Origin: Diogma glabrata
Taxonomy: Eukaryota; Arthropoda; Insecta; Diptera; Cylindrotomidae
NCBI GenBank assembly: GCA_963693315.1
Contig: OY856188.1
Location: forward strand, 267,029,114 to 267,093,113
Direction: 5' to 3'
DNA length: 64,000 nucleotides
In this document: positions 22,717 to 34,180 of the stretch, piece by piece
Numbering within the stretch: position 1 is the first letter of the stretch
How the letters are laid out: each line of letters opens with the position of its first letter
Made by a program: the position numbers and the translations under genes
Notes under the pieces: model-generated
What the model was told of the DNA's origin: nothing
The model's database searches: none
Seen by the model: only the letters and a program-made list of their open reading frames with translations

Positions 22717-22974
22717 ATGAAAAGGATAACACAATCGTTTTATAACGACCAATTATTATACACTGTGCAAAGGAAACCGCATTGGAATAATATTACACAA
22801 CTATTTTTCCGGTATCAAGTCTATGTGGCGGAAACGATACTAAATGATGAACGTCAATCGATTTTAAGACCAGATGTACCGGACAGGATGAAAAACGACT
22901 ATGAACATTTGCGCGAATGCAATTTTGATATGTATGAGGAAATAGTGTATTTCCAAACCAGGGACTTTATATAA
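22717..22974 (+). other. Unrecognised 85-residue ORF
   Basis: An ATG-started frame of 85 codons with less AT-biased residue use than the chance ORFs around it: Arg, Asp, Glu and Tyr are common (for example RPDVPDRMKNDYEHLREC). It resembles no family I know. No signal peptide, membrane segment or splice site is evident. It may be a remnant exon, part of an unrecognised transposon, or chance. Confidence 0.15.
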
Positions 22975-23282
22975 CCGCGTCATCGATTACTAGGCTACGA
23001 CATAACACTTTTGTAGGAAAATATACTAATATCAAAGATTTTGACGTTTGTCAAAATTATACAGTAATGAAGCTCAATATATTTCCTCATTTATAATATT
23101 TTATAGTAGAGTTACTGCTATCTACCAGTAAATATTTTTTAATAATAAATTGAAATCCGGCATTCGAAAGTTCCGGAAGTAGAAACAGATTAATAGACTA
23201 AAATTAGAGAAAAACAATATATGAGGAATATATATATTGAAGTCCATCACACCAAAATTTCAAATTTGTTCTAGCTTTTAAT
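22975..23282. other. Anonymous intergenic DNA
   Basis: AT-rich with no recognised features. Confidence 0.4.
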
Positions 23283-23345
23283 TAGGTTAGGTTGTGGTTG
23301 TGGTTGTGGTTGTGGTTGTGGTTGTGGTTGTTGTTGTTGTTGTTC
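23283..23345 (+). repeat. (GGTTGT)n / (GTT)n microsatellite
   Basis: About seven GTGGTT units followed by GTT units. On the minus strand this is an A/C-rich tail immediately after the LINE ORF2 stop at 23,370, so it is probably the LINE 3' tail or grown from it. Confidence 0.85.
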
Positions 23346-23369
23346 TTGTTTTAGCGACGAGTTGTGGTG

Positions 23370-24828
23370 CTATTCTTTGGGCTTCAAGTCCAGATTCAGG
23401 AACTCTGCTACTGCCGCTGGGCGTTACCACAGATCTTCCTTCGTCAGGTCGGTTGGTTTCTCTGGATAATTGAAAAGGTGGTTAGCATCATGTGGCGTAC
23501 CCTCACATATGGGACACTTGTCAACAATTTCATGGTTAATTCTACGCATGTAGTTATTTAAGATGCGTGACCAACCGGATCTTAACTGCGCTAGGATGGT
23601 TCTGGTGCTGCGTGGCAGTTTTTCTTCTTCGGCAGCGATTTGTGGTGGTTTGCTATTAAGAACTCGATTCGAGGCGTAGTTCTTTATTGTGTCTTCAACG
23701 GTTTTTGTTTGTATATTTTTCAACCCCCTCTTATACGTAGGCTCGTCGATGTTAGTTATGCCTTCATTGTTTTTAACATCTTGTGGGAAGCATTTCGCAG
23801 TTTTTCTTATGTCTCTAGGTGGTATTTACATGGATAAGGTGTTATTGCAGGGATGCTACTCTCTATGACAGGACCAAATATATTGTTTGGTAAGCATTTT
23901 GTTGTGTTCACGGACCGTCAATATGTTACATTCCTCGTGTAGGTGATCTCGGTGGGCCATCAGGTGACATCCGGTTGCTGTACACAAGGCTGTGTTCTGT
24001 GTTATCTGTAACTTATTCCAGTGGGTGTCAGCGACTTGGGGTGTCCATATGGGAGCAGCGTAATTTATGAAAGGCCTTCCTATTGCTTTACATGCCGTTA
24101 TTATTGTGTTTTTATCCTTACCTCACGAACTGCCCTCTAGAGCTTTCAGTGCGTTATTCCTGTTTTGTATTTACTTGTTGAGCATGAGCGTTGAATTTAA
24201 GTAGTGGATCGAATGTTGCCCCCAGCAGTTTTGGATTTTTGACAGTAGGAATGAGTATGTTGTCAATGCAGATATTGAGTGTTGTATTTACCTCCTTCGT
24301 CCATGTGGTGAAAAGTGTAGAAGTGGACTTTTAAGTGGACAATTTCAAGTTTTTGATTTTAAACCATTCATTCAAGGGGTTGAGGTAGGTGTTTAGGACA
24401 TTGGTGAGTTGTTCCAGGTTGTTTCCTGTTGCAAGCACCGTGCAGTCGTCTGCATATGACGTGATAGTTATTCCTTCCGGTGGTGCAGGTAAACTACTTA
24501 AGTAGAGGTTGAATAATGAAAGAGTGAGAACTCCACCTTGTGGAACTCCTTGTCTGAGTACTCTCATCTTAGATCTAGAGTTACGGAACTCAACGTATGT
24601 TTGACAGCCTCTGAGATAGTTGCACAACCAGCGTTTTATTAGACCTGGCAGATTGGTGTTGAATATGTCGTTCAGTAGTGCAGCATGTGACACTGTGTCG
24701 AAAGCTTTTGACAGGTCAAGTGCAACTAAAATTGTTCTAGCACAGGGTTGTTTTTGGTTTAGACCATCGCTGATTTGGTTTTGGATTCTATGAAGCGCGG
24801 TTAAAAGGGTAATTAGGCTAGGTAACTG
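23370..24828 (-). pseudogene. LINE ORF2 remnant: reverse transcriptase and C-terminal domain
   Basis: In minus-strand order: LDLSKAFDTVSHAALL and RQGVPQGGVL (RT motifs), then the catalytic SYADDCTVL near 24,450. The thumb region follows an in-frame TAA at 24,331. A frameshift and a TGA precede GRPFINYAAPIWTPQ (about 24,060), and the C-terminal LPRSTRTILAQLRSGW and CPICEGTPHDANHLFN (about 23,500-23,600) are the zinc-like end typical of jockey-type ORF2. A TAA at about 23,424 cuts the last residues before the natural stop at 23,370. At least three stops and one frameshift make it non-functional. Confidence 0.85.
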
Positions 24829-24835
24829 GTTTTTG

Positions 24836-25500
24836 TTATATTAAATCAAATTTTAAATAAATTTTAAACAACTTTGCTTACGGATATGCATTACACTCCG
24901 GTCATTGTCTCGACAAACAAAATCGTTGGTTCAATAATCGATTTATTAGTATTACGAATTTTTCGTTATATTAATAAATTAGCTATTGATCCAACGCAAA
25001 TTAGTTTATTAATTGCTTTTTATTAATACAACGAACAGTTTTATTGAATTTCGCTGGATTTTGAAAAATTGATCTGAAAAGTTTTTAGGGGAAATTGGAC
25101 AAAACGGAGACGGAGCGCCCCACCCCTGTTTGTTTAAGTTTTGAATAACTTTCGAAACTAGGTAAATATGCTTTTTGTTTTTGGATTGGCCATAGTTTGG
25201 GTAAAATTGGTCTAAAGGGGGATGGGTTTTCTGAACAATTGTTTATTTAAAATCTCAATAACTTTAAGTTATGTCATTTTTTTTAAACTTAGTAAATTAG
25301 GTAGTAGTTGTTATAATAAAACATTTTAGTAATACATTAGCTTTTTGTGTGATTTTGGGCATCGTTTATGGGGTCAATTGGACAAAATGGTGACGAGTGT
25401 CTATCATGCAGGTTTGTTCTAGTTGCCATGGTTTTGAAAAATTGAGTGCAAAAATGGAAAAAGTGGGTGGTAGGGGTGATAGTAACAAATGGTATTCAAG
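24836..25500. repeat. Degenerate repeats resembling family G
   Basis: Two related patches of roughly 300 bp, marked by AAATTGGACAAAACGGAGACG (about 25,090) and TCAATTGGACAAAATGGTGACG (about 25,375), each next to a TTGAATAACTTTC or TCAATAACTTTAA phrase. The phrase GGACAAAAT(G/C)GCG also occurs near 17,950 and 34,155. No coding content. Confidence 0.4.
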
Positions 25501-28099
25501 GTGTATCTCGTTTAAATTAATAAATAAAATGAGATTAGTTAAGGGGAACAGCTTCAAATCTGATCAAGTTTCTAACGTTTCTCCTTTTTCACTGGTTATT
25601 CTTCCTTTTACAATCCTACCTTGCTAAATATACTTTAATTTATCATATCTTAATTGAAAGATGATCTATTTTAAATTCTTTTTCAATAAAATTTATCAAT
25701 TTATTATTTATCTATTTTAGACAATATATTTTCCAACAACGTTAAAATCAATATGAATATGAAGAATGTATGATCCAACAACCCTTATTAGCTTTTTTGT
25801 TGTTGTTGAATACAACAACCCCTTTCGATGACTTTCTTATCTTTATGCAATGTCCTTTTGATAGTTGACATATACTCATTCTGTTTTTTTTTTTCAATTT
25901 ATATATTGTATGTTGATAAAAGCTCAGAATTCTGATAAGTTTAACATATTTCTTTTCATCATCATAGATAAATGTTTTTGTATTTTGTTTCGTATCAGGT
26001 TCTGTTTATTTTGTATGAATTCTTATATTTCTCTCCCTGTATTTTATCTGATAAGATTTTTTTTCTTCTGTAACATACGAAAATAAATGTGTATTATTTA
26101 GCCACCTTAAAAAATTACATGACTCTCATAAATATAGATTTTTGTTGTTGTTGTCCCTGAATTCTTTCATACTAAACGAGAAATCTACAAAACATGAACA
26201 TATCAACAATATAGTTTGAAGTGGATAAAAGGGGACCAACCCCCTGTTTTTATTTTTTTTTGTTTGTTGTTTTTTTTGACAAATTCAATAAGAACAAAGA
26301 ATTATCTTTCATTACTGGCAACCCTATTGAATGCCACACAAAAAAAAGTCTAAGATTTTGTGTTTTGTGTTTTGCTTGGCATTTTAGCTTTTTTCTGTTT
26401 ATCATTATTTTGAGAATTTTTTTGGTGTATTATGAAAAAATGTTTTTTGTATATACAGTAGAAAAAAATTTAAATTTTTTTTTCATGTATAGGAAAAAAT
26501 GGAAAACCTTTTTCGAGAGACGGAAATATTTTCATTTGAAATGACATATGGAATTGAATGAGTTCAACTTTTTAAACTATTCAAAGCTTTTTTGGTAGTA
26601 ATTTTTTTTTTATTTATCACTATGCAGATTTAACGTTTTAGTTTTGGATTAAAAAAGAGTATTGCAATGCGAGGAATGATGGTGGTGTCATTGAAATTTT
26701 TTAAACTTTTTATTAAAAGGTTTCGTTTCGAATGATTGAAAATTATTTTATTTTTGCCTTTGAAAATTATATGCATTTTATAAATTTTACATTTGCAGTC
26801 TAGATTTTTATGTTTTTTTTTAATTAAGCCTTTGTTGTTATAAGAAGTGAATGAATTTTAGGGAAAGAACTTAATAATCGAAATTATTTTTTTGTAACAT
26901 TCCCAAGTTCCAGACTGCTGAGAACGGTTTGGTCAAAAAACGTTTATTCAAAGTTTTCGTGCAAAAAACGTCCATTCAAGGAAATCAAGAGATGAAAAAA
27001 AAAAATAAATAAAATACTATTTTGCTTTTTTTTCCTGTGGTGTATCATCAAGCTTCCTTAATATTCAAAGTTGTTGATACTATTTATTGCGATGATCACA
27101 AATTAAAAAATGTGATAGGAATCTATTTTTTATTTATTATTGTTGTGGTTTCTGTTGAGTTGTCTCAAATCCTTGTTGATACAGTGTTGTTGATTTACAA
27201 TTTGTGGTTTAACATACCAAATAGCAGAAAAACATTGAACGTTAAAATAGTGAAAAAACAACTAACCGAAACCAATACGTAAATAAAGATGTACGTGAAT
27301 AAAATACTTGAAAGTTAAAAAAATAATTGACTCAATTTCAAGTATTCAGTTACATGGAAATTCAGTTTCTTCTGTACTTTTTCTTTTTCTATATCTTTTT
27401 CAATTTCGTTGGATTCGTTTTTCCATAAACAATTTTATTTTTTTTTTAAGAGTTTCTTGTTCTGTTATTTATTTACGAAACTAAATGAACCAGAATCTAT
27501 CTTTCTGTATGCTATGCTACATAGTTTACGATGGAATATTTTAATTAAGGAATTTTGTTACTGAATTATTTTCCAATTGTTGTGATATAATAACGACGTA
27601 ATATCTTAATTAAACCTAGAGTTTTAAAAGGTAATTGAGTAAAAAAGTTTATCGAATTCAATCTTTGACCAACTCAAAAGATGAAAAACATGACGCAGGT
27701 GACAGCGGTGGGATTAGTCTGTGTTTAAAAATGGTTTTACTAAGTGAATCAAAGGTTCCTGAGTTATATCGGAAACTAGAAGGAATAAATTTATCACTAT
27801 GCTTGGGCGAAGCAAAGACAGTAAATGGAACAGAAGGAGATCACTATCAACTATGTAAAGTAAGTCTTAGTATTTTTATGCAATGGGATGACTTGTATAT
27901 TTAGCACACCCGAATAATTTAATCCATATTTAATAGAAAAGATGAAAATCGAGAAATTTATCGATGCCATCCGTGATCCTAAAAAGAGGAATGCTATAAT
28001 AATATCGTAAAAAGCTACATTCGTTGCAGCTACTCATTTTGCGTTGATAAATAAAACCACACAAGTCAAGGTTCCCTAGTTAAATACCACAATGCTCAA
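25501..28099. other. Anonymous AT-rich DNA
   Basis: Long T/A runs and Phe/Lys-rich chance ORFs. One ORF at 27,635-27,904 has more balanced composition and a good splice-donor match (AAAGTAAGTC near 27,857), but no homologue was recognised. Otherwise nothing supported. Confidence 0.4.
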
Positions 28100-28500
28100 T
28101 CCCTAATGAACACAAGATTTTGAGAGAATGCAATGAAATGAGACTTCGAAATATGGTGATCTGTATAATCCTATTATAAACATAGATTCATCAACACCTG
28201 AGATCTTCAGTGCTAGAGAATTATGGTGCTTAGAGTTCAACTCGTAAGCCTTAATTCTCATACATGAAAGTGAATTTCGAACAAATACACAGACACCATG
28301 CTTGTTATAAAAGGAATGTTCCAATTCGTTACAAGGCATCTGGTATTTATCGAGATCTGATTTTAATAATTTGCCACCGACAATTGTTTCGGTAAGAAAC
28401 AGTTTGTTAGGTTTATTTTTTTCGATGTAGTAATGAACCCGAATTGAGACCTTTTATGTTGGTGAAGTCAATGCTAAGCTGTTGGTTCACTCTTCTGCCA
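28100..28500 (-). pseudogene. LINE endonuclease (APE-type) fragment
   Basis: On the minus strand a broken frame reads LSIDFTNIKGLNS (28,440-28,490), then FLTET near 28,390, then KHGVCVFVRNSLSCMRI and MFIIGLYRSP (28,150-28,310). These are the start, the TET catalytic-loop region and the middle strands of the AP-endonuclease domain at the N-terminus of LINE ORF2. Frame changes and the absence of the following DXNAHH and SDH motifs show it is a short 5' remnant. It may or may not belong to the same family as the 23-24.8 kb LINE. Confidence 0.65.
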
Positions 28501-31500
28501 TTTTGTTGAGACAAAGACTTGCCCTTCGACGTTGCAGGTATAGATACTGAAATTCGGCCAAGCCTAAATTTTAACACTACACAGTACAAAAGAAAGTGTA
28601 TCTCTGTCACAAAAATACGATTGCAGGTTTCATGTAACAGTTCCACGATAAGGGAAAAGCAAAAAAAAATAGGGACACAAAAGACGCTAACAAAATTGAA
28701 GAGTGCAAATAAAGGGTTAAATTCGAAATTCCTACTAACAACTAAAACGAAATTTTACATTTCTTGTTACCAGGCAATACAAAACAAATTTATGCTTTAA
28801 AATTATAAATAAATTTATTAACTCTGAGCAATAAAAGGTAAAATTTTACCTGCCTACCGCCTGGTAACAGTAACTATAAAATACCAAATAATTTTTTAAT
28901 AAAGAACAATCTCACCAATTATATAAGTGTACGCCTCCGTTCTTCACCACTTTTATTTTCATAAACACTAACACAAACACTAACACACTTCAGTGTATTT
29001 TATCTTATTTTACCTTACATGCAAAAATAAAATAAAACAAAATACAATTTCTTTATCTATTTTCGATTATTTTTTTTTTCTTTAAAATTTAGCAGACAAC
29101 CTTCTTTGTTTGACTCCGGTTGATGACAGATGCTAAATTGACCGTTTTTTATCGTTTTCTTACGTTTGTAATTACAAATGTACGGTTTTAAGACATTGAG
29201 TCATGTTATTTAAATTATCGTGTATTTTATTCTCTTGTCCTCTTGTCAGGCCTAAGTATAACTGAAGGTAACTGTAGAATCCATTTATTGAAACATGGTT
29301 GTCACTCACTCAGGGTGAATAGTATAAAGTAAGTTATCGTTATCGAACCTACAGCAAGAAAAGAAAAGAAGTTATATGGAACAGAAGTGTTAAGAAGCGG
29401 TTAGCTCTAAGTAAGTTACCAGCATCTGCGCTGAAGTAAAATACTTTAAAATTATTATACCGATGTTATGCTGTCGATGTAAACTGATATTAGTCGTTCT
29501 ATTTCATTTTAAAACAATTGGTTCAGGTTAGTTAATTTGATTTCTTTAAATTTTGCGAATATAACAGTTTTTTAGAAGATATACTAAATTTTCAACAATC
29601 GCCTGTTTATATTGGTGCAACGATTTTCGCACTTAAACAATTTTTCCAACATTGACCCGTTGAATTTGGTGCAACTTTGTTGGAATTCGGTGATGGTGGA
29701 ACTTGGTTTGCTGTTACAATTAATTCTCAACAATCACCGATTTAAATTTGTTTGTTTTTATAATTTATTTGATAATCATATATTATGGTGCCACAAATTA
29801 TTTATTTATAGAACTATCTCGACAATCATCTGTGTTAGTGCATTATGAGTTGTTGATTTTCTGTAAGTTATATGGAGGGCACGATCTTGAAAAAATCATG
29901 CTGAGAGTTAAATTTTTTTAATAATAATATTACAGCCGTAGATGATGGAAGGACGGAGCTGGCCTTTTGTTCTTTTCGTCTTTCTAAGTCGTCAAAGCTT
30001 CACCATATTTTCAACTTTTGTTTTAATACATCTTTAAATTATCGCGTGCGTCCAACATTTGTAAAGGACTGAAGGTAAATTTTATTGAATCCACATACTG
30101 AAGCTAGGTGGAACAAACTCAAGGCGCTCGTACCCTCCTGACGTCAGGATCATACTTATGGTAATCTTGACCGATAACCAGCCGCTCACTTCAGAAAAAG
30201 CCATAAGAAGAGATCAATTAAACATTTTCAGATCTTCTACCCATTATCAAGTGCAAAATGTAATGCTACGGTCAATACAAAAACGTAACAGAATACGCAA
30301 CAAAAGTATATTAAACATCCCTGCAACACTCTGTACTCGTTATGGATATTTATGCTTGTCGCACTGAAGAGTTTGCTAACCTTTTATCTTAAAATGACTC
30401 AAAATGTCATTATATAAATCAACATACTATATTTTAATTGCTAAATCAATAGATGAAATATTAATATTACATTAAACTATTTAATAATACATTTCCAACT
30501 ATGAACACCTAAATGTCAATAATATATATCTATAAGTGGTTAAGACACTCAATAACTTATTATTAATTGAAATAGATAGCATTTTCTTTCGAAAACGTTT
30601 TATGGTTGGAAAAGTCAAAGTAAGATTTTCATTTTGAATTAATATTTTATTAGTTTACGTTATATTAGCTATTCATATTGGAATGAGAAAAACATGAAGA
30701 AGTTACTGGTTTTGTTATCACAGAAGAATATTGCAGTTGAGTTGAATAAATTATTAAGTTATTATCATTATTGTTTTCTTCGTCCATTTATGCATTTGAG
30801 TTTATATTATTTTCCTTCCTTTTGTTGGCGTTTACATCGTATGCAGGGATGGACGTTGTTGTTTATTCTGTGTAATGGCATGTTATTTTTCTACCCCGAG
30901 CAATGTTATGTTTTAGTGATTTGCCAACAATTTAATCGATTTTGTGCACGGAAATTTTGTAACATGCACAATTAAAGCACATTTCATGAATTTTTTTCGA
31001 AATTGTTTTTACAGGAATACTTGATGTGATTTTAAATCTACGTAGTTTTGGCGAATTTCGATGTATGTACTCCCATTATTTTTCAGAGTCATCCTTTTAT
31101 TATTCTGTGGTTTAAAGGTTGGACTAAAATTGTCAACTAACCATTCGTTAAGTGTTTGTGGGGGAAAATTGTTCCACGGATAATAATTGATTCAAGCATT
31201 TGTCACTGACATTTTTACCTTATGAGGCTGTTTGCCTGAGGTCGTACAATTCGTTTTCTAACGACATAAAATTTTTGAAAACATTAACCACCTGTATTTT
31301 TATTGTATTGACTGCTTGAACGTAATAATCAAAATCAATAAACGAAAAACAGTTTAGTCATACCTTTTGAATATTATCATAAAAACGTACAATACCAATA
31401 ACCTTTTCCTGCTGTTTTGCCATAAAACTCATCATCTCGTACTCAACATAATCTAAACGCAGTAAAACCACCCTTATACGTATGTCACAACATTTGAGTA

Positions 31501-32419
31501 TTCATTATTAAACGAAAAAAACAACATCATTAAAAACGAAACTAAATCGATGAGCAAAATACTAATAAGATGAAGGCAAGATAAATATGATAGATGGACT
31601 CTCCCCATAAAGAACATAAGTAAGACCTTGCTTATTTTTCTATTTCGAAAAATTCAATGTAAATGGTTTTATTTTAATGTCAATACTATTTTCTTTGCTT
31701 TTATTTATACATTTTGAAGTAAAACAGTTCAATTTTGTTTCAAGATAAGAAAATTTATTGTTTTAAGATAGGGAATTGAATGTAGGAAATATGATGTATG
31801 TTACTGCTATTAAGATTGCTTTTGTTTTTTTTGCTACATGGGGATAGCAAAGGAAAATAAGATATGAAATAGCAACTTAAACTAAAATATATTACATCAA
31901 TATTGAATTATAACTACGTCATCTAATAAATAAAATTAATTACTTTGTTTATTTGGAACAGTTTTTATTACTTTTTTCCTTATGTTGACAATGTAACTTA
32001 AGACGAGAAGGAATGACGATAAAAAAAAATAAATAAATTAATAACTTGTATTAGCTATTAATCAAGTTAAGGGTTTCGTTTAAATACCATGTTATTGTCA
32101 ACGTTATACTACGTGGAATATGTTGCAATTTTCACTGTAAGAATTAATAACAAAATTTCGTTTGATATGTGCAAAACATTCCTCCTTTTTCAATCGAACA
32201 CATTTTAATAGATTTCTAATGAAAATTGAAGGTTAAAGAAATTCACTAGAAATTTTAAATTAGTGAATTTCAGAACTACAGAGAATGTTAGAAGACCTGT
32301 GTGCCTTGAAATTATTCCAACTAGATTCAATCTGTGAATTCGAAAATTTCTTTCCTCAGCTCAATACAATCGCTGAATTGCACGAAAAAGTTTTACAAGA
32401 GAACGGAATTCCATTTCAA
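28501..32419. other. Anonymous AT-rich DNA
   Basis: No supported gene in 3.9 kb. Related phrases CTGAAGGTAA...GAATCCA near 29,265 and 30,070 suggest a weak local duplication. A CACTAACACAAACACTAACACA run near 28,970 is a short microsatellite. Confidence 0.4.
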
Positions 32420-32605
32420 TTCAATTCAAAGAATTTCATTTCAAACAAATAATTAATTTTATTTTTTTCCAAAATATTGGGTAAAAAACTAAATAAAAAT
32501 CTTTCTTTTGACACACTTGACAACATTTTTTTGACAAACTTATAATGCCATAATTCTCAATAACAATAATAAAATTTCATTTCAAACAAATAATTAATTT
32601 TTTTT
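32420..32605 (-). repeat. IRE family fragment
   Basis: Contains one and a half copies of the IRE internal unit (TTTCAAACAAATAATTAATTT, then TTGACACACTTGACAAC and TTTGACAAACTTATAATGCC), as at 19,330-19,600. It directly abuts the family G copy that hosts the mariner. Confidence 0.65.
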
Positions 32606-32667
32606 TTACTTCACCACAATTTTAAATTGTGTGAAGTAATGAAATCTATCGTGAAAAAAAAATCTTA

Positions 32668-32695
32668 CTAGGTCATTCAATAAGTCCGTAGGATG
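32668..32695 (+). repeat. Mariner left terminal inverted repeat
   Basis: Begins CTAGGTCATTCAATAAG and pairs with the reverse complement of 33,934-33,960. Confidence 0.9.
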
Positions 32696-32847
32696 ACACA
32701 TAGATGGCGTTACTAGAATTTTTTCCATATTATTTTTATTTAGTACTAACCTTCAAACGATACGTGTATAAATTTGACAGCAATCTGACTATTGATTCGT
32801 GAGTTATAGCATTTTGTGTGAAGCAACTTTTGTTTTTGAAAAAAAAA

Positions 32848-33894
32848 ATGGAAAAAAGTGAATTTCGAATTTTAATAAAGCATTGCTTTTTGATGGAAAA
32901 AAATACAGTGGAGACCAAACAATGGCTTGATAAACATTATCCAAACTCTGCTCCATCGAGACAAATGGTAGAGAAGTGGATGGCTGAATTTAAATGTGGT
33001 CGTACCAGCACAAAAGATGCAGAGCGCAGTGGACGCCAAAATGAGGCTGTTATTCCAGAAAACATAAAAAAAATCCACAAATTGGTTATGAACGATCGCA
33101 AATTGAAGGTGCACAAAATAGCTGACATTGTAAAGGTAGCAGATGGTAGTGTTTTTACCATTTTACATGAACATTTGGGTATGCGAAAGCTCTGTGCAAA
33201 TTGGGTGCCGCATGAGCTCACAGTCGACCAAAAACAACAACGAATCGATGCTTCGGAGGAGTCTATGGCACTGTTAAACCGCAATAAAATGGAATTCTAT
33301 CGTAGATATATGACAATGGATGAGACATGGCTTCATAATTACACACCAGAATCCAAAAGACAGTCAGCTGAGTGGACAGCAGTCGACGAACCGAATCCAA
33401 AGCGAGCAAAGACGCAACAGTCGGCCGGTAAGGTGATGGCGTCTGTATTTTGGGATACGAACGGAATAATATTCATCGACTATCTCCAAAAAGGAACCAC
33501 CATCAACAGCGACTATTACTGTGAACTTTTGGATCGATTGAAGGCTGAAATCGCAAAGAAACGGCCACAATTGCAAAAGAAAAAAGTGTTGTTTCACCAA
33601 GATAATGCACCGTGTCACAGATCGATGAAAACGATGGCAAAATTGAATGAATTGGGCTTTGAATTGCTTACCCACCCACCATATTCTCCAGATTTAGCCC
33701 CTAGCGATTTTTTCCTGTTTTCAGATCTCAAGAGAATGCTTGCTGGAAAGAAATTTAAGTCCAATGATGAAGTAATCGCTGAAACTGAGGCCTATTTCGA
33801 CGAGAAAGAGAAATCGTACTATAAAAGTGGTATAGAAAAGTTGGAAAATCGCTATACTCGTTGTATCGCCCTCGAAGGCAACTATGTTGAATAA
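32848..33894 (+). CDS. Mariner transposase, apparently intact
   Basis: 348 residues, the usual size for mariner transposase (about 345). The ATG at 32,848 is chosen because MEKSEFRILIKHCFLM is the family's normal start; the in-frame codons upstream form a lysine/leucine run in the 5' untranslated part. The N-terminal two-thirds of the first 110 residues hold the paired helix-turn-helix DNA-binding region. WVPHEL begins near residue 119. The catalytic triad is complete: Asp158 in MDETW, Asp252 in HQDNAPCH and Asp287 in SPDLAPSDFFLF, giving a D-to-D spacing of 34, the mariner signature. It cuts at the terminal inverted repeats and reinserts at TA. AATAAA overlaps the stop region (33,891 onward) and could serve as poly-A signal. 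No stop or frameshift was seen, so the protein may be active. Confidence 0.95.
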   Translation: MEKSEFRILIKHCFLMEKNTVETKQWLDKHYPNSAPSRQMVEKWMAEFKCGRTSTKDAERSGRQNEAVIPENIKKIHKLVMNDRKLKVHKIADIVKVADGSVFTILHEHLGMRKLCANWVPHELTVDQKQQRIDASEESMALLNRNKMEFYRRYMTMDETWLHNYTPESKRQSAEWTAVDEPNPKRAKTQQSAGKVMASVFWDTNGIIFIDYLQKGTTINSDYYCELLDRLKAEIAKKRPQLQKKKVLFHQDNAPCHRSMKTMAKLNELGFELLTHPPYSPDLAPSDFFLFSDLKRMLAGKKFKSNDEVIAETEAYFDEKEKSYYKSGIEKLENRYTRCIALEGNYVE

Positions 33895-33933
33895 AAAAAT
33901 CGAGTTTTGTCAAAATGTTGTTTTTTTCTTACT

Positions 33934-33960
33934 TATCCTACGGACTTATTGAATGACCTG
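33934..33960 (-). repeat. Mariner right terminal inverted repeat
   Basis: Reads ATCCTACGGACTTATTGAAT then GACCTG on the plus strand, the inverse of the left end. Confidence 0.9.
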
Positions 33961-34180
33961 TACATACCCCAAATTTTGTTTTTTCTTTTGTTTTGGATCA
34001 TCCTTTATCTAAATAACCAATAAAAATTTAGGTGTACGTCTGTATGTGCGTGGGTGTTTGTGTGGGTGACATTTCTGCATAGGATCTTGATGAAAATTTG
34101 GCAAATGATACAGGTTCACTTGAAAATGGAAGATCTGGATTCATTTTAAATTTGGACAAAATGGCGGGGGTCTTCCGACC

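Larger units (their letters stand above)
23283..24835 (-). mobile_element. 5'-truncated jockey-like LINE
   Basis: Minus-strand non-LTR retrotransposon remnant. It begins (3' end) with a (GGTTGT)n/(GTT)n tract at 23,283-23,345, which would be the element's 3' tail, followed by the C-terminal end of ORF2 and reverse transcriptase up to about 24,830. Endonuclease and ORF1 are absent, the usual result of incomplete target-primed reverse transcription. Flanking duplications were not identified. Confidence 0.8.
32668..33960 (+). mobile_element. Full-length mariner transposon
   Basis: A 1,293-bp element flanked by TA on both sides (32,666-32,667 and 33,961-33,962). Terminal inverted repeats share AGGTCATTCAATAAGTCCG then TAGGAT (about 25 bp), with a one-base difference at the extreme tip (CTAGG left, CAGG right). 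It carries one intact transposase ORF. Comparison with the empty paralogous site near 17,750 confirms the ends. Confidence 0.95.
32606..34180. repeat. Family G copy split by the mariner
   Basis: 32,611-32,667 and 33,961-34,170 together reproduce the continuous sequence at 17,695-17,970 (CTTCACCACAATTTTAAATT ... GTGTACGTCTGT ... AAATGGAAGATCTGGATTCA). The mariner and one extra TA are the only major interruption. Confidence 0.85.

Noticed and set aside
27635..27904. 89-codon ORF containing GDSGG and a good splice-donor match
   Set aside because: GDSGG recalls the serine-protease active site, but the surrounding residues lack the Cys and Pro of that motif and no His or Asp triad region is near. 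Treated as chance.
30158..30367. ORF with TDNQPLTS, similar to a Gypsy RNase H phrase
   Set aside because: Only this short phrase matches and no RT, integrase or LTR pieces lie around it.
32872..33675. Minus-strand ORFs of 80-115 codons
   Set aside because: Antisense shadows of the mariner transposase.
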